NCBI GenBank assembly: GCA_947650285.1
Contig: CANTFL010000014.1
Location: forward strand, 62,001 to 126,000
DNA from: Hyaloperonospora brassicae
Taxonomy: Eukaryota; Oomycota; Peronosporomycetes; Peronosporales; Peronosporaceae
DNA: 64,000 bases
Direction of reading: 5' to 3'
Below are positions 10,231-21,844 of the stretch, piece by piece (positions within the stretch are counted from its first letter, which is position 1; each line of letters starts with the position of its first letter). Position numbers and translations under genes: made by a program. The notes beneath the pieces were generated by a model. It did not search any database, was not told the origin of the DNA, and saw only the letters and a list, made by a program, of their open reading frames with translations.

Positions 10231-10659
10231 CTTCAGTTTTGGCCAAAGCAAGAATTTTGACATATAAAGCAGGAATGGGACCAAAGCGCAGATCTATTAG
10301 CGAGCTCAGCTTTGCAACGAAAAATTGAGGCGATGGTCACCTCAATCTATTGGTGGATCGATCGTACCAGAAAATTTAGATTAAGTGGTAAAGATGACTG
10401 CGATCACTCGGTAAACGTTGCAAAGACGCAGGCGTCCCGAGGTGTTACGCAAAGAAGTTGTAAACAGATTTGGATCGAGCGGATCAAGCAGGCGCGAGAG
10501 AAATAATGTTGGATCTCCAACGTGAAAAAATACTTGGTTGGTAATGTACCCAGATGAGTGATATAGATGTAAAGATGTGTTATCCGATTGTTCCAGATCA
10601 TGAAGTGGACATAAACGGGCTACTTTTATTTGTCATCGATCTTCTGGGAATCTACAGAT

Positions 10660-11907
10660 CGCAAAGATATGACCCTCCTCGTACCGTCTGAATTTTTGCA
10701 GCAAGACGTATTGCTTCCATACCACACGAGTTAAAAAAGGGGTCACCAAGGGGTTGGAAGAGCGTATTAGCGGATCTGATCCAATTTATATTGTAGAGGG
10801 TATACCGGAACGTTTAACAGTATTTGTGTGATTATGTGGATTGTACTACTGGAAATAGACCACTTTTGAACCATGGGCGATCACTAGGTAATGTGCAAGC
10901 CAAATATACATACCAAATGGTCGCAATGGATCACCTACCGTCCTGCCAAGGTCATTCATAGGGAATTAAAAGTTACAGTTGCGGGTGCATCTATTCTTGG
11001 GAAATGTGGTCGATAGAACAATTGCATCTCGAATGGCGCAAACGATTGCAATAGGAAACGAGGAGGGCGTGTTCAAATGTATGGAGCAAGTGGAGTGATA
11101 CGGCATGAGCGAGAACCTGGATTAATGTCAGATTATTCCGAATATTTAACAAGATCGCCGTACAGAAGCAATGTATTTTTAAGTCCCATCACTTTTAATC
11201 GAATGGCACAGTAAAACGCATATTGCAGAAGATAACTCAAGCCATAAAGATTTATGTCGCAGATGTAGACTAAAATGTTTGGAAATAGTACGCTGAGAGG
11301 CCGATATTCGCGATCAATACGGCACAAGATCTTGTGCGCGAAGATAATTCGTTTCACCTGGTCCACGTCAGGATCCGAGAGCAACATTTAAGGTAGCTCT
11401 ACTCCTGCGAAGCACCGAGACACGTGAAACGGACATAGGGATATGGACATACGACATTTGGCGTCAGTACAAGCGAGGTAGAGCGACGGTGAATGAGCGA
11501 CTCAAGAGATCGATCCTATATCGAGCAGATCAACATTGTACGGATATGGTTCTGCACAAAATAGAACTTGGGACAAAAGTTGGCTCTATTCATATCGATT
11601 CAATGCCGGAGACGCCCAAAAGCTCGCACACATGTGGTATAGGCCGTTTCGAGTGGCTGAGATATGGAGACAACATGCGTTTTGTTTAGACATTGCAGGA
11701 ACACCAAACAGATTGTTTCCGGTCGTGTACCTCTTCAAGTTAAAACGATTAAAGAAACTACCGGATCGGCCGAAAAGTGGATTGGTAGTCGACAATGGAG
11801 ATCGCGTCGATTGCGATGAATCACCCCTACCGGAGAATTCTTATGAGATCGAGTTGGATGCTGATGAATACGATATTGAGAAGTTTTTGAAATTAAACGG
11901 GATGTAG
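10660..11907 (+). pseudogene. Family B integrase, broken
   Basis: Integrase joins the cDNA to host DNA. Recognised in order: the H-x-H part of the zinc finger, Y-H-T-S then G-H-Q-G-V-G-R (about 10,718-10,764); the first catalytic block A-M-D-H-L-P-S (about 10,924); R-H-E-R-E-P-G (about 11,100-11,120), where the usual Asp is Glu; and a C-terminal piece with V-N-E-R-L-K, H-M-W-Y-R-P-F-R-V-A-E (about 11,629-11,660) and P-V-V-Y-L-F-K-L-K. The last part, 11,536-11,907, is one open frame of 123 codons ending in TAG and is the best-kept coding piece of the nest. Upstream there are many stops. Confidence 0.75.
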
Positions 11908-12070
11908 GCCTCGCTGTGGTCGAATACATAATCAGTATCTGGTGCGGTAGAAGAAGAACAGCGATCTGACTTGGATCAACGAATCCGGTATGATGTGCGG
12001 CTGTTCCTTTCAAGAGTTTGATCGGGATTGAGTGAGTCGAAGTCTTATCGAAGTGATGAAATTTCACGAT
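11908..12070 (+). pseudogene. Chromodomain-like end of family B integrase
   Basis: After the TAG, in a shifted frame, the DNA reads L-T-W-I-N-E-S then a C-x-C and F-Q-E-F-D-R-D stretch, fitting the degenerate chromodomain tail that ends oomycete gypsy integrases. Chromodomains steer insertion by binding histone marks. It is short and frameshifted, so the call depends on position after the integrase. Confidence 0.45.
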
Positions 12071-15000
12071 GTAGAGATCGACAGCTAACGTATGTGGGTA
12101 GATTGACGCACAAGGAGGTTGTGTGAAAAAGTGGATGGGCTATGTTTAATATTAGTGGCGACCATAGATCGCGGAGATCCGATCGCGGGTAAAAAGCCAA
12201 AACATTAAGTAAAAAAGCTAATACCAGAGGACCACAAGATGAGGGTCGGGAAGAGAATTTGTTGAATTATGGAAGCTAAGTAAATCAACTTAGCTATTAC
12301 GCAGAAAAGAAGTAGTCAGGAATCCTCGAGATCGACGGTCTATGGGTGGTCCACAGGCGAAGAGCGATACTAGGATCTCCACGGCTTAACAGACTATAGC
12401 TGGTATAGATCAGTCGTGAGATCGGGAATGCTTGAACCTTTGCAGTTGAAACCTTTATACCACGTTGGAACCTCCTCTAACGTTAAAAGATGCAGGAAGA
12501 ACTAATCAATCAAGATATTCATGTAGCAGTGGCCCGCAATCATACCTTCGAGAATAAACAGAAGGATAAACTTCCACCGGGATCCAGATCGCAGTTACCT
12601 CTGTTTCCTCTTGCTGCAGAATTTAGCAAGACAAGATTTACCAAGCCGCTGTTAGCGGGAGATGAAAATCGCATGGGTTGACTGCCATAGGGATTGACGA
12701 CTCGGATCTTCGTTTCTCATACAGGGTGGAGAGTTAGTCGAACCACCCTACACGACGGAAAGAAATGGTCGCAATCTGTGGAAAGACACTCTCCCGAGGT
12801 TCCGATGCATTCAACTTCTCGATCTGAGCTGTCAACACCAACCCAAGGACCTAATTCACTGCAACGGGCGGATTGTTACGTACCTTCAGCTCCGGAGACG
12901 GAACCCGTTTCTGTTTGACAAAGTGTAGAAATATATATTCGACTCCTTGACCCAGCAACGCTTACCCGGCCGATTTTCCGTGCCGAACAAGAAGCGATTT
13001 GAGTGAAAGATCGGGTCATGCAATCTCTGTTGCTGGGTCCCACTCATTCCGATCGCTCTTGCTACAAGGCACATCTCCGTAATGTGGAGGTGAAAGCAAC
13101 TAGATGACGAATGGACGCAGGCTTTCGGTGGAGGATGTCGTCCCCCGGATTCATTTAAACCCTCGCCGGAATGATCCACGCTAGATGTCTTAACCGCTGC
13201 CAATTCACCAGGATTTCCACGTTAATCGGAGGTGACGAGGATCAGGCCTAACATTAAGATCGATCGCAAATTAGATAAAGCTGCGAGGGTCGCATCTTCA
13301 CACTCAGAGAATTCCTCGTCTTTAGAGTCATGTGGGGCAGAACGGCGTAGTCTGGACTTACCCGGCTTGCGGGTAGGCCGAGGGGTCGCAAAATCGTGAC
13401 GAGTTATGTGATCACGCGATCTCCCAGAGTAACCAATCGGTATGGATTCGGTTGAAAAGATCGAGAATAGGATGACTCGCTTTGGGACGGGCTGAATCTG
13501 GAAGGGCTTGAATTCGCGCAGAACCTAACGGCTTGGCAACGCGTGATCCAGAATTTGGGATGCGAAACAGTCCTGAAGATAGGGTATGTCGTCGCTACTG
13601 GAATAGAGATCGGTACAGGATCTTTGGTCAATAGCGATACCATTTGACATTACAACGTGCGATGCTTTTTGGATTGCGCGGTCTTGTTCTGAAGTCAGAT
13701 CAGACATCTTGAAACGAAGCTGTTTGAGAAAAAAGTCGCGATCCAGAAAAATGCGGTTCAACCGTTCACGCTACATAGACTTATCCGCAGCGTTTGATTG
13801 ATCCAAACGAAACTCGCCATGAATTTTCTTGACGAGCTCAACGCTGCGACGGAGCTTTCCTCGGGATTGGATGTACGATTTCTTGTACTCAAACGGTTGT
13901 CCAGAACTCAATCAAGACAATGAGAAAGCTAAATACTCTCATTCATCAAGCTTTTCCACGCCTCGTTCATTTGATCACAAATCCGGTCAATCTCGCGATC
14001 AGACTTAACTTGCTCGACATGTTGTTTTGGATGGCTATCTGAAATCGCTTTAGATGGAAGAATTCAAAAGGAAAGATCTTAAAGTTAAGATTGGGGTTTT
14101 GCCAGTCCTACCCAAAAAGCCATCGACCTCTATGACGCATCTTGAAATCGTGCGCGCAGGTGATCGTACTTGCATTGAAAAAAATTGGTCGTATGGAGAT
14201 ACGGAAGCGCAAAGCTTCTTTGCATTCTCTTACAGATTGTGGTTGCGGGAGGTCTGCCGATCTAACGCGGGTTTCATATCGCCATAGCGTCTCATGAACT
14301 CTTCTCTATGGTCCAGACAAAAGAAGAGGGAGTTGATCATTTCTTAGATCGATTTGCGGTCGATCGTAGACCATAAACGCACTCGAAAGCTTAGAGGCAT
14401 TTACCTTTTCTCTAACGAGATCGTTGGACGTTGTTGTCGGCCATGGGAACACTTGAAACAGAAAATGGAAAATTAACCCGCGGTGGGGGATGAAAATACA
14501 TTATCATCGATATGGTCGTTCCAGGTGACTATGGCGGTGACTAACGAGCGATGTCACTCGCCCAACACCAGCGTGGAAGTGTCCGAAAGGACAGGGCTGG
14601 AGTTAACCGAAGGAAAATCAACCACCGTAAGTGTATCCGGCTAAGACCCTGGGACGTTCGATCTCCTGTTGGATCAGTTGGTGGGGTCCGATGTATCAGG
14701 ATCCGCCTTGGTGAAAATTCGGGTATGACATAAAAGGAAATACCGTCAAGATACAGAGGATGCACAACTGAATCGACACCTTTTGTCGACTAACGGTGCA
14801 AGGGACGATTTTGATAAATCATTCAATAGATTGCACCGTTGAGTTGGGCTCAGAAGCTCACAGATCACCGGGATCAGTTAAGTCCAAAACGGATTCTGAT
14901 TAAAGGAAACGAGCTGGGACGGGTTGCTCACGATTGCGGTCCCAATTCAATGTCACGGTCCCGACCCATTCTCTCGATCTCAATTAGATCTCTCGACTTC

Positions 15001-15139
15001 GATCAGTGATCGCAAGCCTGGAGTCATTTGTATACAATTCCATGGTGGGTCACGCCAAGTTGACAGAGAAAGCGCACTTGGTCGAAGCCACACAGGTAGA
15101 AAAGGCCATATCCTAGAGAGGGAGACACATGGCTTCGAA
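12071..15139. other. Unresolved coding-like DNA between family B pol and its LTR
   Basis: Three kilobases of GC-richer DNA with coding-like composition but no clear gene. On the plus strand a piece at about 12,930-13,105 reads like the coiled-coil part of an oomycete gypsy Gag (blocks L-L-D-P-A-T, A-E-Q-E-A and R-N-V-E-V-K-A), which would be out of the normal order. On the minus strand 13,300-14,050 gives long charged pieces such as R-L-N-R-I-F-L-D-R-D-F-F and a K-P-G-K-S-R-L-R-R basic stretch. The two cannot both be read as genes in the same place. Around 14,560-14,720 the plus strand again looks coding. The family B LTR may begin near 14,480 if it has the same length as the solo copy, but I could not align that part. 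Confidence 0.4.
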
Positions 15140-15725
15140 AGTTGTGATACTGATAGGCCTAGCGATGAGGTAGTCTCTGGGTTTGATTGGATAACATCAT
15201 TCAGAGTTTTATATTGCTTCTTAGTACACGTGTCGGCTTCTATTCCGAGCTAGACAATTGACTACCCGACGTCAGGGAAAAGTAATATGCTTTTATCAAG
15301 TGGTGTCCCTGGGTTATTTAGGTAGGGGCAAAAGAATCTCAACGAAGAACCTTAACTGGGGTTGGACGCAGCAAGAAGTAAATTTCATAGCTTGCAAGTT
15401 CGCGAGATGGATCAAGATTTCAGAAATCTCGCAAATCAAGGGATTCTTTGGACAAGGCAATTTATAAAGAGATCAGTGTGACTCATATCGAGCACCCTAC
15501 AAATACTCCCACTATCGTGTGAAGTTTTTCAAGGGACAGCACCAATTTTTACCACGGTTAATTTCGGTTATGAATCAAGTCCACCTGGAAGAGTGCAAAT
15601 CGCCTTACTGACGGGTACACAAGCTGAACAAAGATCAGAGCACGGAATCGGAGTAACTTCGCCGTTATTTGGTCTTCCGAGCGCCAGGGGAGAGTCAAGA
15701 TCGACTCCTTAAACGACACATCACC
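15140..15725 (+). repeat. Family B LTR, right copy (3' part)
   Basis: It aligns with 5,390-5,995 in the same orientation. Shared blocks are cacgtgtcggctt, gacgtcagggaaaagt, ggacgca, actcatatcgagcacccta, tccacctggaagagtgcaa, gacgggtaca, ggaatcggagtaa and gcgccaggggagagtcaag. It is diverged from the solo LTR, so the two did not arise from one recent insertion. The end is placed at about 15,725 because the closing cttcaccaca is degraded. Confidence 0.65.
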
Positions 15726-18700
15726 TATTTACCGTATTAGCGATTAGAAGAATTTTTTTGCAATACTTCAAATTACGACACACCATCGAGAAAAAACTCA
15801 TGCCGTCCCTAGTTTTGCACAACCTCGTAGATTTGAGCCCGTGAAAATCGATGTGTGTGATGATCCAATTTATAGGCGAGTTCTCTTGAGGTATTATATT
15901 GATTTCGAAGCAGACAACATTGTGTTCGATTGACATGTTTGACCAAAGCCTTTTTGGAGATTGTTTTTTTCTATCACGACTAGCCAGTAGTGGTGTCTTT
16001 GGATCCATTTTCGATAATATACACTTTGTCAACATGTTTAAGGCTAGATCTAATTGTATAATTTTAGTTAATAAATATCATTTACCGCAAGCTTACAAAA
16101 AGCTCAAACACTTTCACAGACAACAACTTGATCATTGTATACTGCTGAGCGATTTGTTTGGATGAACACGCGCCACTGCAACCATTAAATTCTAAATGGC
16201 ATTTCACTCAAGTTTGCACTGTATGGAATGCTATTCGACACTCTTAATCTATAAAATTAGGTGCTGGGATGAATGGACTTCACTCAAATAGCCCTACCTT
16301 GACCTAGGGAATCTTCTCACCTCCTATCAGTCGTCTTAAAATCTTGCATCTCAATAATGGCAAATACGATGCGGTAAGCCTTTGGACCTGTTTAAGAGCA
16401 AATTGTATCGCTGCGAAACTAAAAAAACTACGAAGGCACTATCAAATTTAGAAGCCAGACCACCACGACTGAAATAAAAGTGTTCCTCTCGAAAGAGATT
16501 GTCAACAAATTTGTAAAAAAGTACATTCATACATATAAACATCGTTGTGTAGATGTCTGATTTTCTCAGAGTGTCCATGTATGTAGCAGGTCGTCGAGGA
16601 ATGATCCTGGCTTGTCATATTGGACTTGACACCCTAAGCAGCGACAAAATATAGTTTAAGACCTCATGAGCATAAAAATAATAGTTGCCTATAGCCATCA
16701 GGTCCTACAAGCTTACTTGTGAATTCGACCTGATTTATAAAAGTCTACATACTGTTTGGGGAATGTGCGAGGTGACCAAATTTAGCCAATCCAATTCCTC
16801 GTTTCAGAACAAAATTACGGGAATGAAATTTGGTCGAAAATACAATATGCTGAGGCCAAATAGTATCTGGCTCGATCATCACAAGAAATTATTGCCTGTG
16901 ACATGACATGATTTAATCAGCATTCCTCTGTATTATAGGTCAATTAAGGCTTATCATATCTATATATTATATTAATTTGTCATCATTCCTTTATTTCGCC
17001 ATTCTCAGTTACCTAAGGACCCTATACCTTGTTCTACTTCGCCATGAACAAACGTATAAAACGATGTCACGAATCGTGGAATATCATCAATCCACTGTAA
17101 ATGAATTTTTCGAACGGCGAAATTTTTGCCGTGTCCTAATATTAAATCAATGGGGTGTCTAATCCTGAGACTTGATCCCCCTATTGATATGTGATAGCAA
17201 GATCATAAGAAGACTATGGATAGTTGCTGTATTTACCTTAATATAACGTAAAAGTTGTTATAAAAGACGTGACATAGCAGAAGATGTAATGAATAGTATT
17301 GTGAACAAACTCTTTCTTTATTGCCACCTTTGTATATGGAGATTTATTTTTTGATCGTTGTTCGTAAAAAATTATTCAATAATGATATTGAGCACCATGA
17401 GTTGCCTGAAGAGGTTGTTTGTGATGACAGCACCTACTATACATAATGAACAGCAGGAGGCGTGTATTTATAAAAAAAAATGACTGGCGCGATCTTCGCA
17501 CTGTTATACTTCGACGATGTGTTAAAGTCCGACACGTTATATCAATCCGATATGTACGACGTATCAATACATTAAAAATGACGTCGGACGTTCTTACACT
17601 TATAGTGTGCATACATAAAACAATATACTGATAAATACTAATTTAATACTTAAGTTTATCGCTTATTAAGTGCTTGTAAAGGTTTCCAATCCAAAGCAAT
17701 TCGAAGATGAATAAAGCCGAAAAAAGAATTAAAAGTTCGAAAAGAAGTCGGAAGACTGATCAAGGCTTTAGTATTGTGGCTTACCTGCACATATATTGCG
17801 TAACTATACCTATTGAATTGTGAAATATCCTGTTCGTTTTTAAATAATAAACCAACGGCTTTAGAAGTCACACAAATGATGATACTCCACGGACCTGAGG
17901 TAATATAAATACAACCCAGATTTGGCGATTATGGACGAAAAGTCGGACATTTATATATAATTTGACGCATCACTGCAGCATCAATGTGATACGTTTCAAC
18001 GATAGGCGCGAATGAAAAAGACAAACCTAAGGTGAGTCAGCTATTTTTGGAATACAAGGCTTACGTTACAATGATACGTGCTAAATTTTAAGACCGTACT
18101 TCACTCAATAAATACGTTTTAACCACAGAAGAGCCTTAATGAAACATCCGATTCGATGATGACTGATACTATTCTACAACCTTATTTAAAGTAACACTTT
18201 GTCTATATTAATTGTAATATTATCCATACTACGAACCGTTAATATCACCATAAATAAATCGACGCCTCACTATTGCAACTACATTTACTATAACACCGGT
18301 CGGCACGCACAGACCACTACAAAGATAAGACAATTACATAGACGGTGTTGTGAAACCAAGCCCATTATTATTAAGTAGGTGAGAAGTACATATGCGCATG
18401 TAAAAAAATCAACATTTTTAGAAATAGATCTTTACATGTGCGACGAAACGATTTGTGGATATCGTCAACTAGTCGTCCTTCACTAATCGAATAACGAGTT
18501 GCATTGAGATGTCAGGTGGAGAAATACATCGTATCCAGCTCATTTTATTTTTCTTTTATAGATGAAAGAAGGTTTAGACAGTGACCGATGTTATCGTGCG
18601 AGTTTATTTCCATATCGCATAATATTTTCATCTTCCATGCTACTACCACCTCGTGCGTAATTACCTGTGAATTTGCGACAGTAACGACATATTCGCGTAC

Positions 18701-19487
18701 ATAATAACTCTCAATAACTGAAGAACATCTATTTTTTATCAGTATGCGAACAAAAGGTATTGATAGCGCTGATGTTGTAATCATATAATTCAAAAACAAT
18801 AATGGATGTTATATTCTGGCTTTCCTTACATCATCACAGTTACGATGACATCAAGTAAGACCTTTTATTAAATGCATGACTATTAAGCGACAATTGAATC
18901 CTACATATACTTGAGTTCAAGTGATAGTGCTTTGTTGCTATTATAAGAGCTGCTGAAAGTAAATATGTATTTATGTATACTACACATGGTTATCTACATG
19001 CATATATTAATCATACGAAAACTATTACTACTTCAATAAGCATCAGCTGGAGCGTGGTCGAGAAAAATAGTCTCGTGCGTTGTCCTACGCAAATTCGAAT
19101 ACATCGCTGTTATATTAAAGAAAATGCCAATATTTATCTTCAAACCTTCGACCAAAATTGATTGAGTAAACATTTTGATCGGACTTGTGATGATGATGCA
19201 AACGACGTCGAAAGTAACTAAAAAATCATGACGAAAATAATAGTGCTTAAGTAGATAAAAAAATGATATTTATATCTGTATAAATATGAACAATCACTGA
19301 AGCAAGTAACAGTAAAACCTTAAAACCATTGCTTCTATATAGCCATACATAAGTCTGTTTTGCACATTTAGTTGACCTATGTATACAAATGTATATTCAA
19401 GGTTACACGAAACGTGCAACGCACATAATCTACGGCTAATCAAATAGGTCTATTTGTCATTTAATACGTACTTGAACCAATTATTAA
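15726..19487. other. AT-rich desert, left block
   Basis: AT-rich DNA with no recognised gene. Two opposed open frames overlap at 15,721-16,035 (minus, 104 codons) and 15,899-16,165 (plus, 88 codons); neither product is recognisable. Other open frames of 60-85 codons are no more than expected by chance at this base composition. No tRNA, rRNA, tandem array or inverted repeat was seen. Confidence 0.5.
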
Positions 19488-19553
19488 GGGGAATTGCTAA
19501 ATTCACACACCTTTTTCTTAGATTCATACCCTTCCTTCAAAATCTAAAATATA
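19488..19553 (+). repeat. Terminal inverted repeat, left
   Basis: It matches the reverse complement of 21,779-21,844 (about 58 of 66 positions alike by eye). Shared core: gaattgctaaattcaca, cctttttc-tagattca, acccttccttcaa. Confidence 0.75.
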
Positions 19554-19556
19554 AGG

Positions 19557-19843
19557 TCGAGACCGAGACGGGTACTGACTCAATTGAGCTTGCCGAAGCC
19601 GCTGCAATTGGCGAGAAGGCTGTCTTTGCCGATGCGTCTGACGTTGCTAGAGAGGCTGAAGCTGTGACGCTTACCGCGCAAACGGAAGCCGTTCCCGAGT
19701 CTATGACAGTTGTAGAGAAGGAGAAGACGAACGTTGGCGCTACATTGGAGGGAAATGTCGAGGTACAGGAGGCCAACGTCGAGCAAGTGGATACCGGTGA
19801 CAAACTTGCATCTACTTCCATCACGGAGAAGAAGAGCAGCTAA
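19557..19843 (+). pseudogene. Captured 3' end of an acidic protein gene
   Basis: The frame starts upstream inside the left TIR (ATG 19,454) but coding composition begins right after it, at about 19,557, and runs to a TAA at 19,841-19,843. The roughly 95 residues are very acidic and rich in Glu, Ala, Val and Thr, with a Lys-Lys-Ser-Ser end. They look like a disordered or amphipathic tail. I do not recognise the family. The abrupt change from TIR to coding sequence suggests a gene 3' fragment rather than a native gene. If transcribed it would give a TIR-fused 129-residue protein. Confidence 0.45.
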
Positions 19844-19849
19844 GCTTTG

Positions 19850-20330
19850 AGTAGAGGAAACGGCTACATTTCCATACGAACGTACCGTCTCCAGCTAAGT
19901 TGAAATGCCGCTGACCATCACACGCAGGACCAAAGTGTACATTTTTCTCACGATGAAGTTTCAGCCGCGTTTTGGTGAGGCAAATACCACTGCCACCACA
20001 ACATGGATACGGAAGTAGGAACTGTCGTTCATGTATACAGTAGATCAATACCATCGTACCCGATACGCTTTTTGATACGAGGCGAAGTACTATACGTTGT
20101 TGCCATCTCGAACTTTGCTTTGATCTGCACGGTCAGCTTTGTGCCCTTGTCTCTGTGTGATCGATCGACACTGGGTACTTCGTGACTTGGAAAATAACCT
20201 CGTCAAGCGTAAGCGTCACGATACAAAGATTGATTCGAGGACAGTTGATCACAACTGCATTCCTCGCTGACTCTCTATTATCCGTGCTATCCGCATATTC
20301 CTCATGAGACGTTAATTTTGGCGGCACAAG
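19850..20330 (-). pseudogene. Coding-like fragment on the minus strand, unrecognised
   Basis: Read on the minus strand, 20,327-20,133 and 20,054-19,821 give open pieces with natural amino acid use, including L-T-L-D-E-V-I-F-Q-V-T-K-Y-P-V-S-I and F-N-L-A-G-D-G-T-F-V-W-K. They lie in different frames. Together with the acidic tail on the other strand they look like two convergent gene ends taken up as one chunk. Product unknown, and the strand is uncertain. Confidence 0.25.
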
Positions 20331-20788
20331 TCCAGCAAGTGACTGTGGCTATGTGGAGATAAGCGCGTATGAGCTGCTCGGTAAGGTGTGTCAGCGAGTG
20401 TTTTGCTGCATTCATTGCTGCTACAAAGATAAGGCTCACGAGGTTTTCGGACCGTCAAGTTGAGATTGCAAGGCGCTCCTTCATGCAGAACACCGCCTCC
20501 GGTCCGAGACCTTATCTACATGGATAGACAAGTGCTGTAGCACGTGCAGAAACGGTCTTGAGGTCGAGTCAGTATCTCGCAGTAAGTAGATGACGACGAT
20601 TATACATGCACACGAACTGACACTGTCGCTTACTTGTTCACATGCTGCAATGTTGACAACTAATTAGCTGGAATGCAGGTACCAGTTCCTTCTCGAGGTG
20701 GTCAGCATGCACTGGACTGGATCTTCAGTCGCTGAATGCGTTTGTTGCACTCGTATCCAAAACATCTGAAATGAGATGTCGTCATACA

Positions 20789-20990
<202 letters not shown>

Positions 20991-20999
20991 TAATGACTA

Positions 21000-21778
21000 C
21001 ACCACGTAGCTGCAAACATACGCAGTGCATGTGCTGCTATTTGTATTGTATACACTGCAGATTAATTGATCTGTACGACAGTCGCTACTACCTGCAGACA
21101 AAGTGATCGCATTTGATAGCCATTTCCGTCCATCTTCACCTGTGTGACCTGACCACGAACGGTTCAATCGCTGCAGTGCTGTCGCAATCGAAGCAGTTGA
21201 CTTTGCAGTGAGCGTTGCATTGTGTTTATAGAATTCAGTGGACGTCGCTAGGTCCGTTACAGCGCAACTCTTGTGCGACCACTTTGGAATTCCTCCTGAC
21301 GCGCACATTTTGCGTGTTCCCACTTCGATTGCTACGCACTGTCACAAGTGCTGATGTGAGTTCTCGTTTCTTCTTCTGATTACGTTCCACAACTCGTTTC
21401 GTCTCGTGTCATCCAGAAATTGGACCACTGCGCGCACGGACAGAGGCCATCTATACACGTGCAAACAGACTCGAAAAGCTCAGATCGACTTCCAGACCAG
21501 CGCATTTGTTACTTCAGACGGCACGGTGGCGTCGGATGCTTGTAGTGTGCTTCATTTGCTCGTCTTGTTTGGCATTTTGCGTGCGCATGACCAATATTTG
21601 CGCCTCGAGCCACGCGCTCTATCGTTGCCGGAACGTGTTTATTGATACTGACACTTGTGAAACGATACAGGCGTGAGTAGTATCTTATGTATTTCTTACG
21701 TATTACTTGCCAATTAATGGCCTAGATTATTGAGTAATACCTTTGTCAGAAATCAAATCCTAAAACGAATAGGGATTT
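21000..21778. other. GC-richer cargo right of the microsatellite
   Basis: Open frames occur on both strands: minus 20,997-21,323 (108 codons) and plus 21,406-21,645 (79 codons), with an overlapping plus frame that encodes a hydrophobic cysteine-containing segment near 21,540-21,600. I recognise none of them. The composition differs sharply from the desert outside the TIRs, so it is probably captured DNA. Confidence 0.3.
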
Positions 21779-21844
21779 TATATATAAGACATTGAAGGAA
21801 GGGTGTGAATCTATGAAAAAGGGATGTGAATTTAGCAATTCCCT
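21779..21844 (-). repeat. Terminal inverted repeat, right
   Basis: Partner of 19,488-19,553 and followed directly by TAA (21,845-21,847), as on the outer left side (19,485-19,487). Confidence 0.75.

Larger units (their letters stand above)
4340..15725 (+). mobile_element. Nested and chimeric Ty3/gypsy retrotransposon relics
   Basis: All recognisable coding parts are on the plus strand in the normal order gag, protease, RT, RNase H, integrase, chromodomain. The first half (to about 8,845) follows a family A LTR. From about 8,900 the sequence belongs to a second lineage, family B, whose LTR is at 15,140-15,725. Another family B LTR (4,756-6,000) is inserted inside the family A 5' LTR. No 3' family A LTR is present. 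Every gene is broken by many stops and frameshifts, so nothing here is autonomous. Confidence 0.85.

Noticed and set aside
19537..19824. Minus-strand open frames opposite the acidic coding tail
   Set aside because: Shadows of the strongly biased Glu/Ala/Val-rich plus-strand frame.
21300..21360. R-L-L-R-like motif near a hydrophobic start, considered as an effector
   Set aside because: No signal peptide precedes it in an ATG-started frame and the region is captured cargo with frames on both strands.
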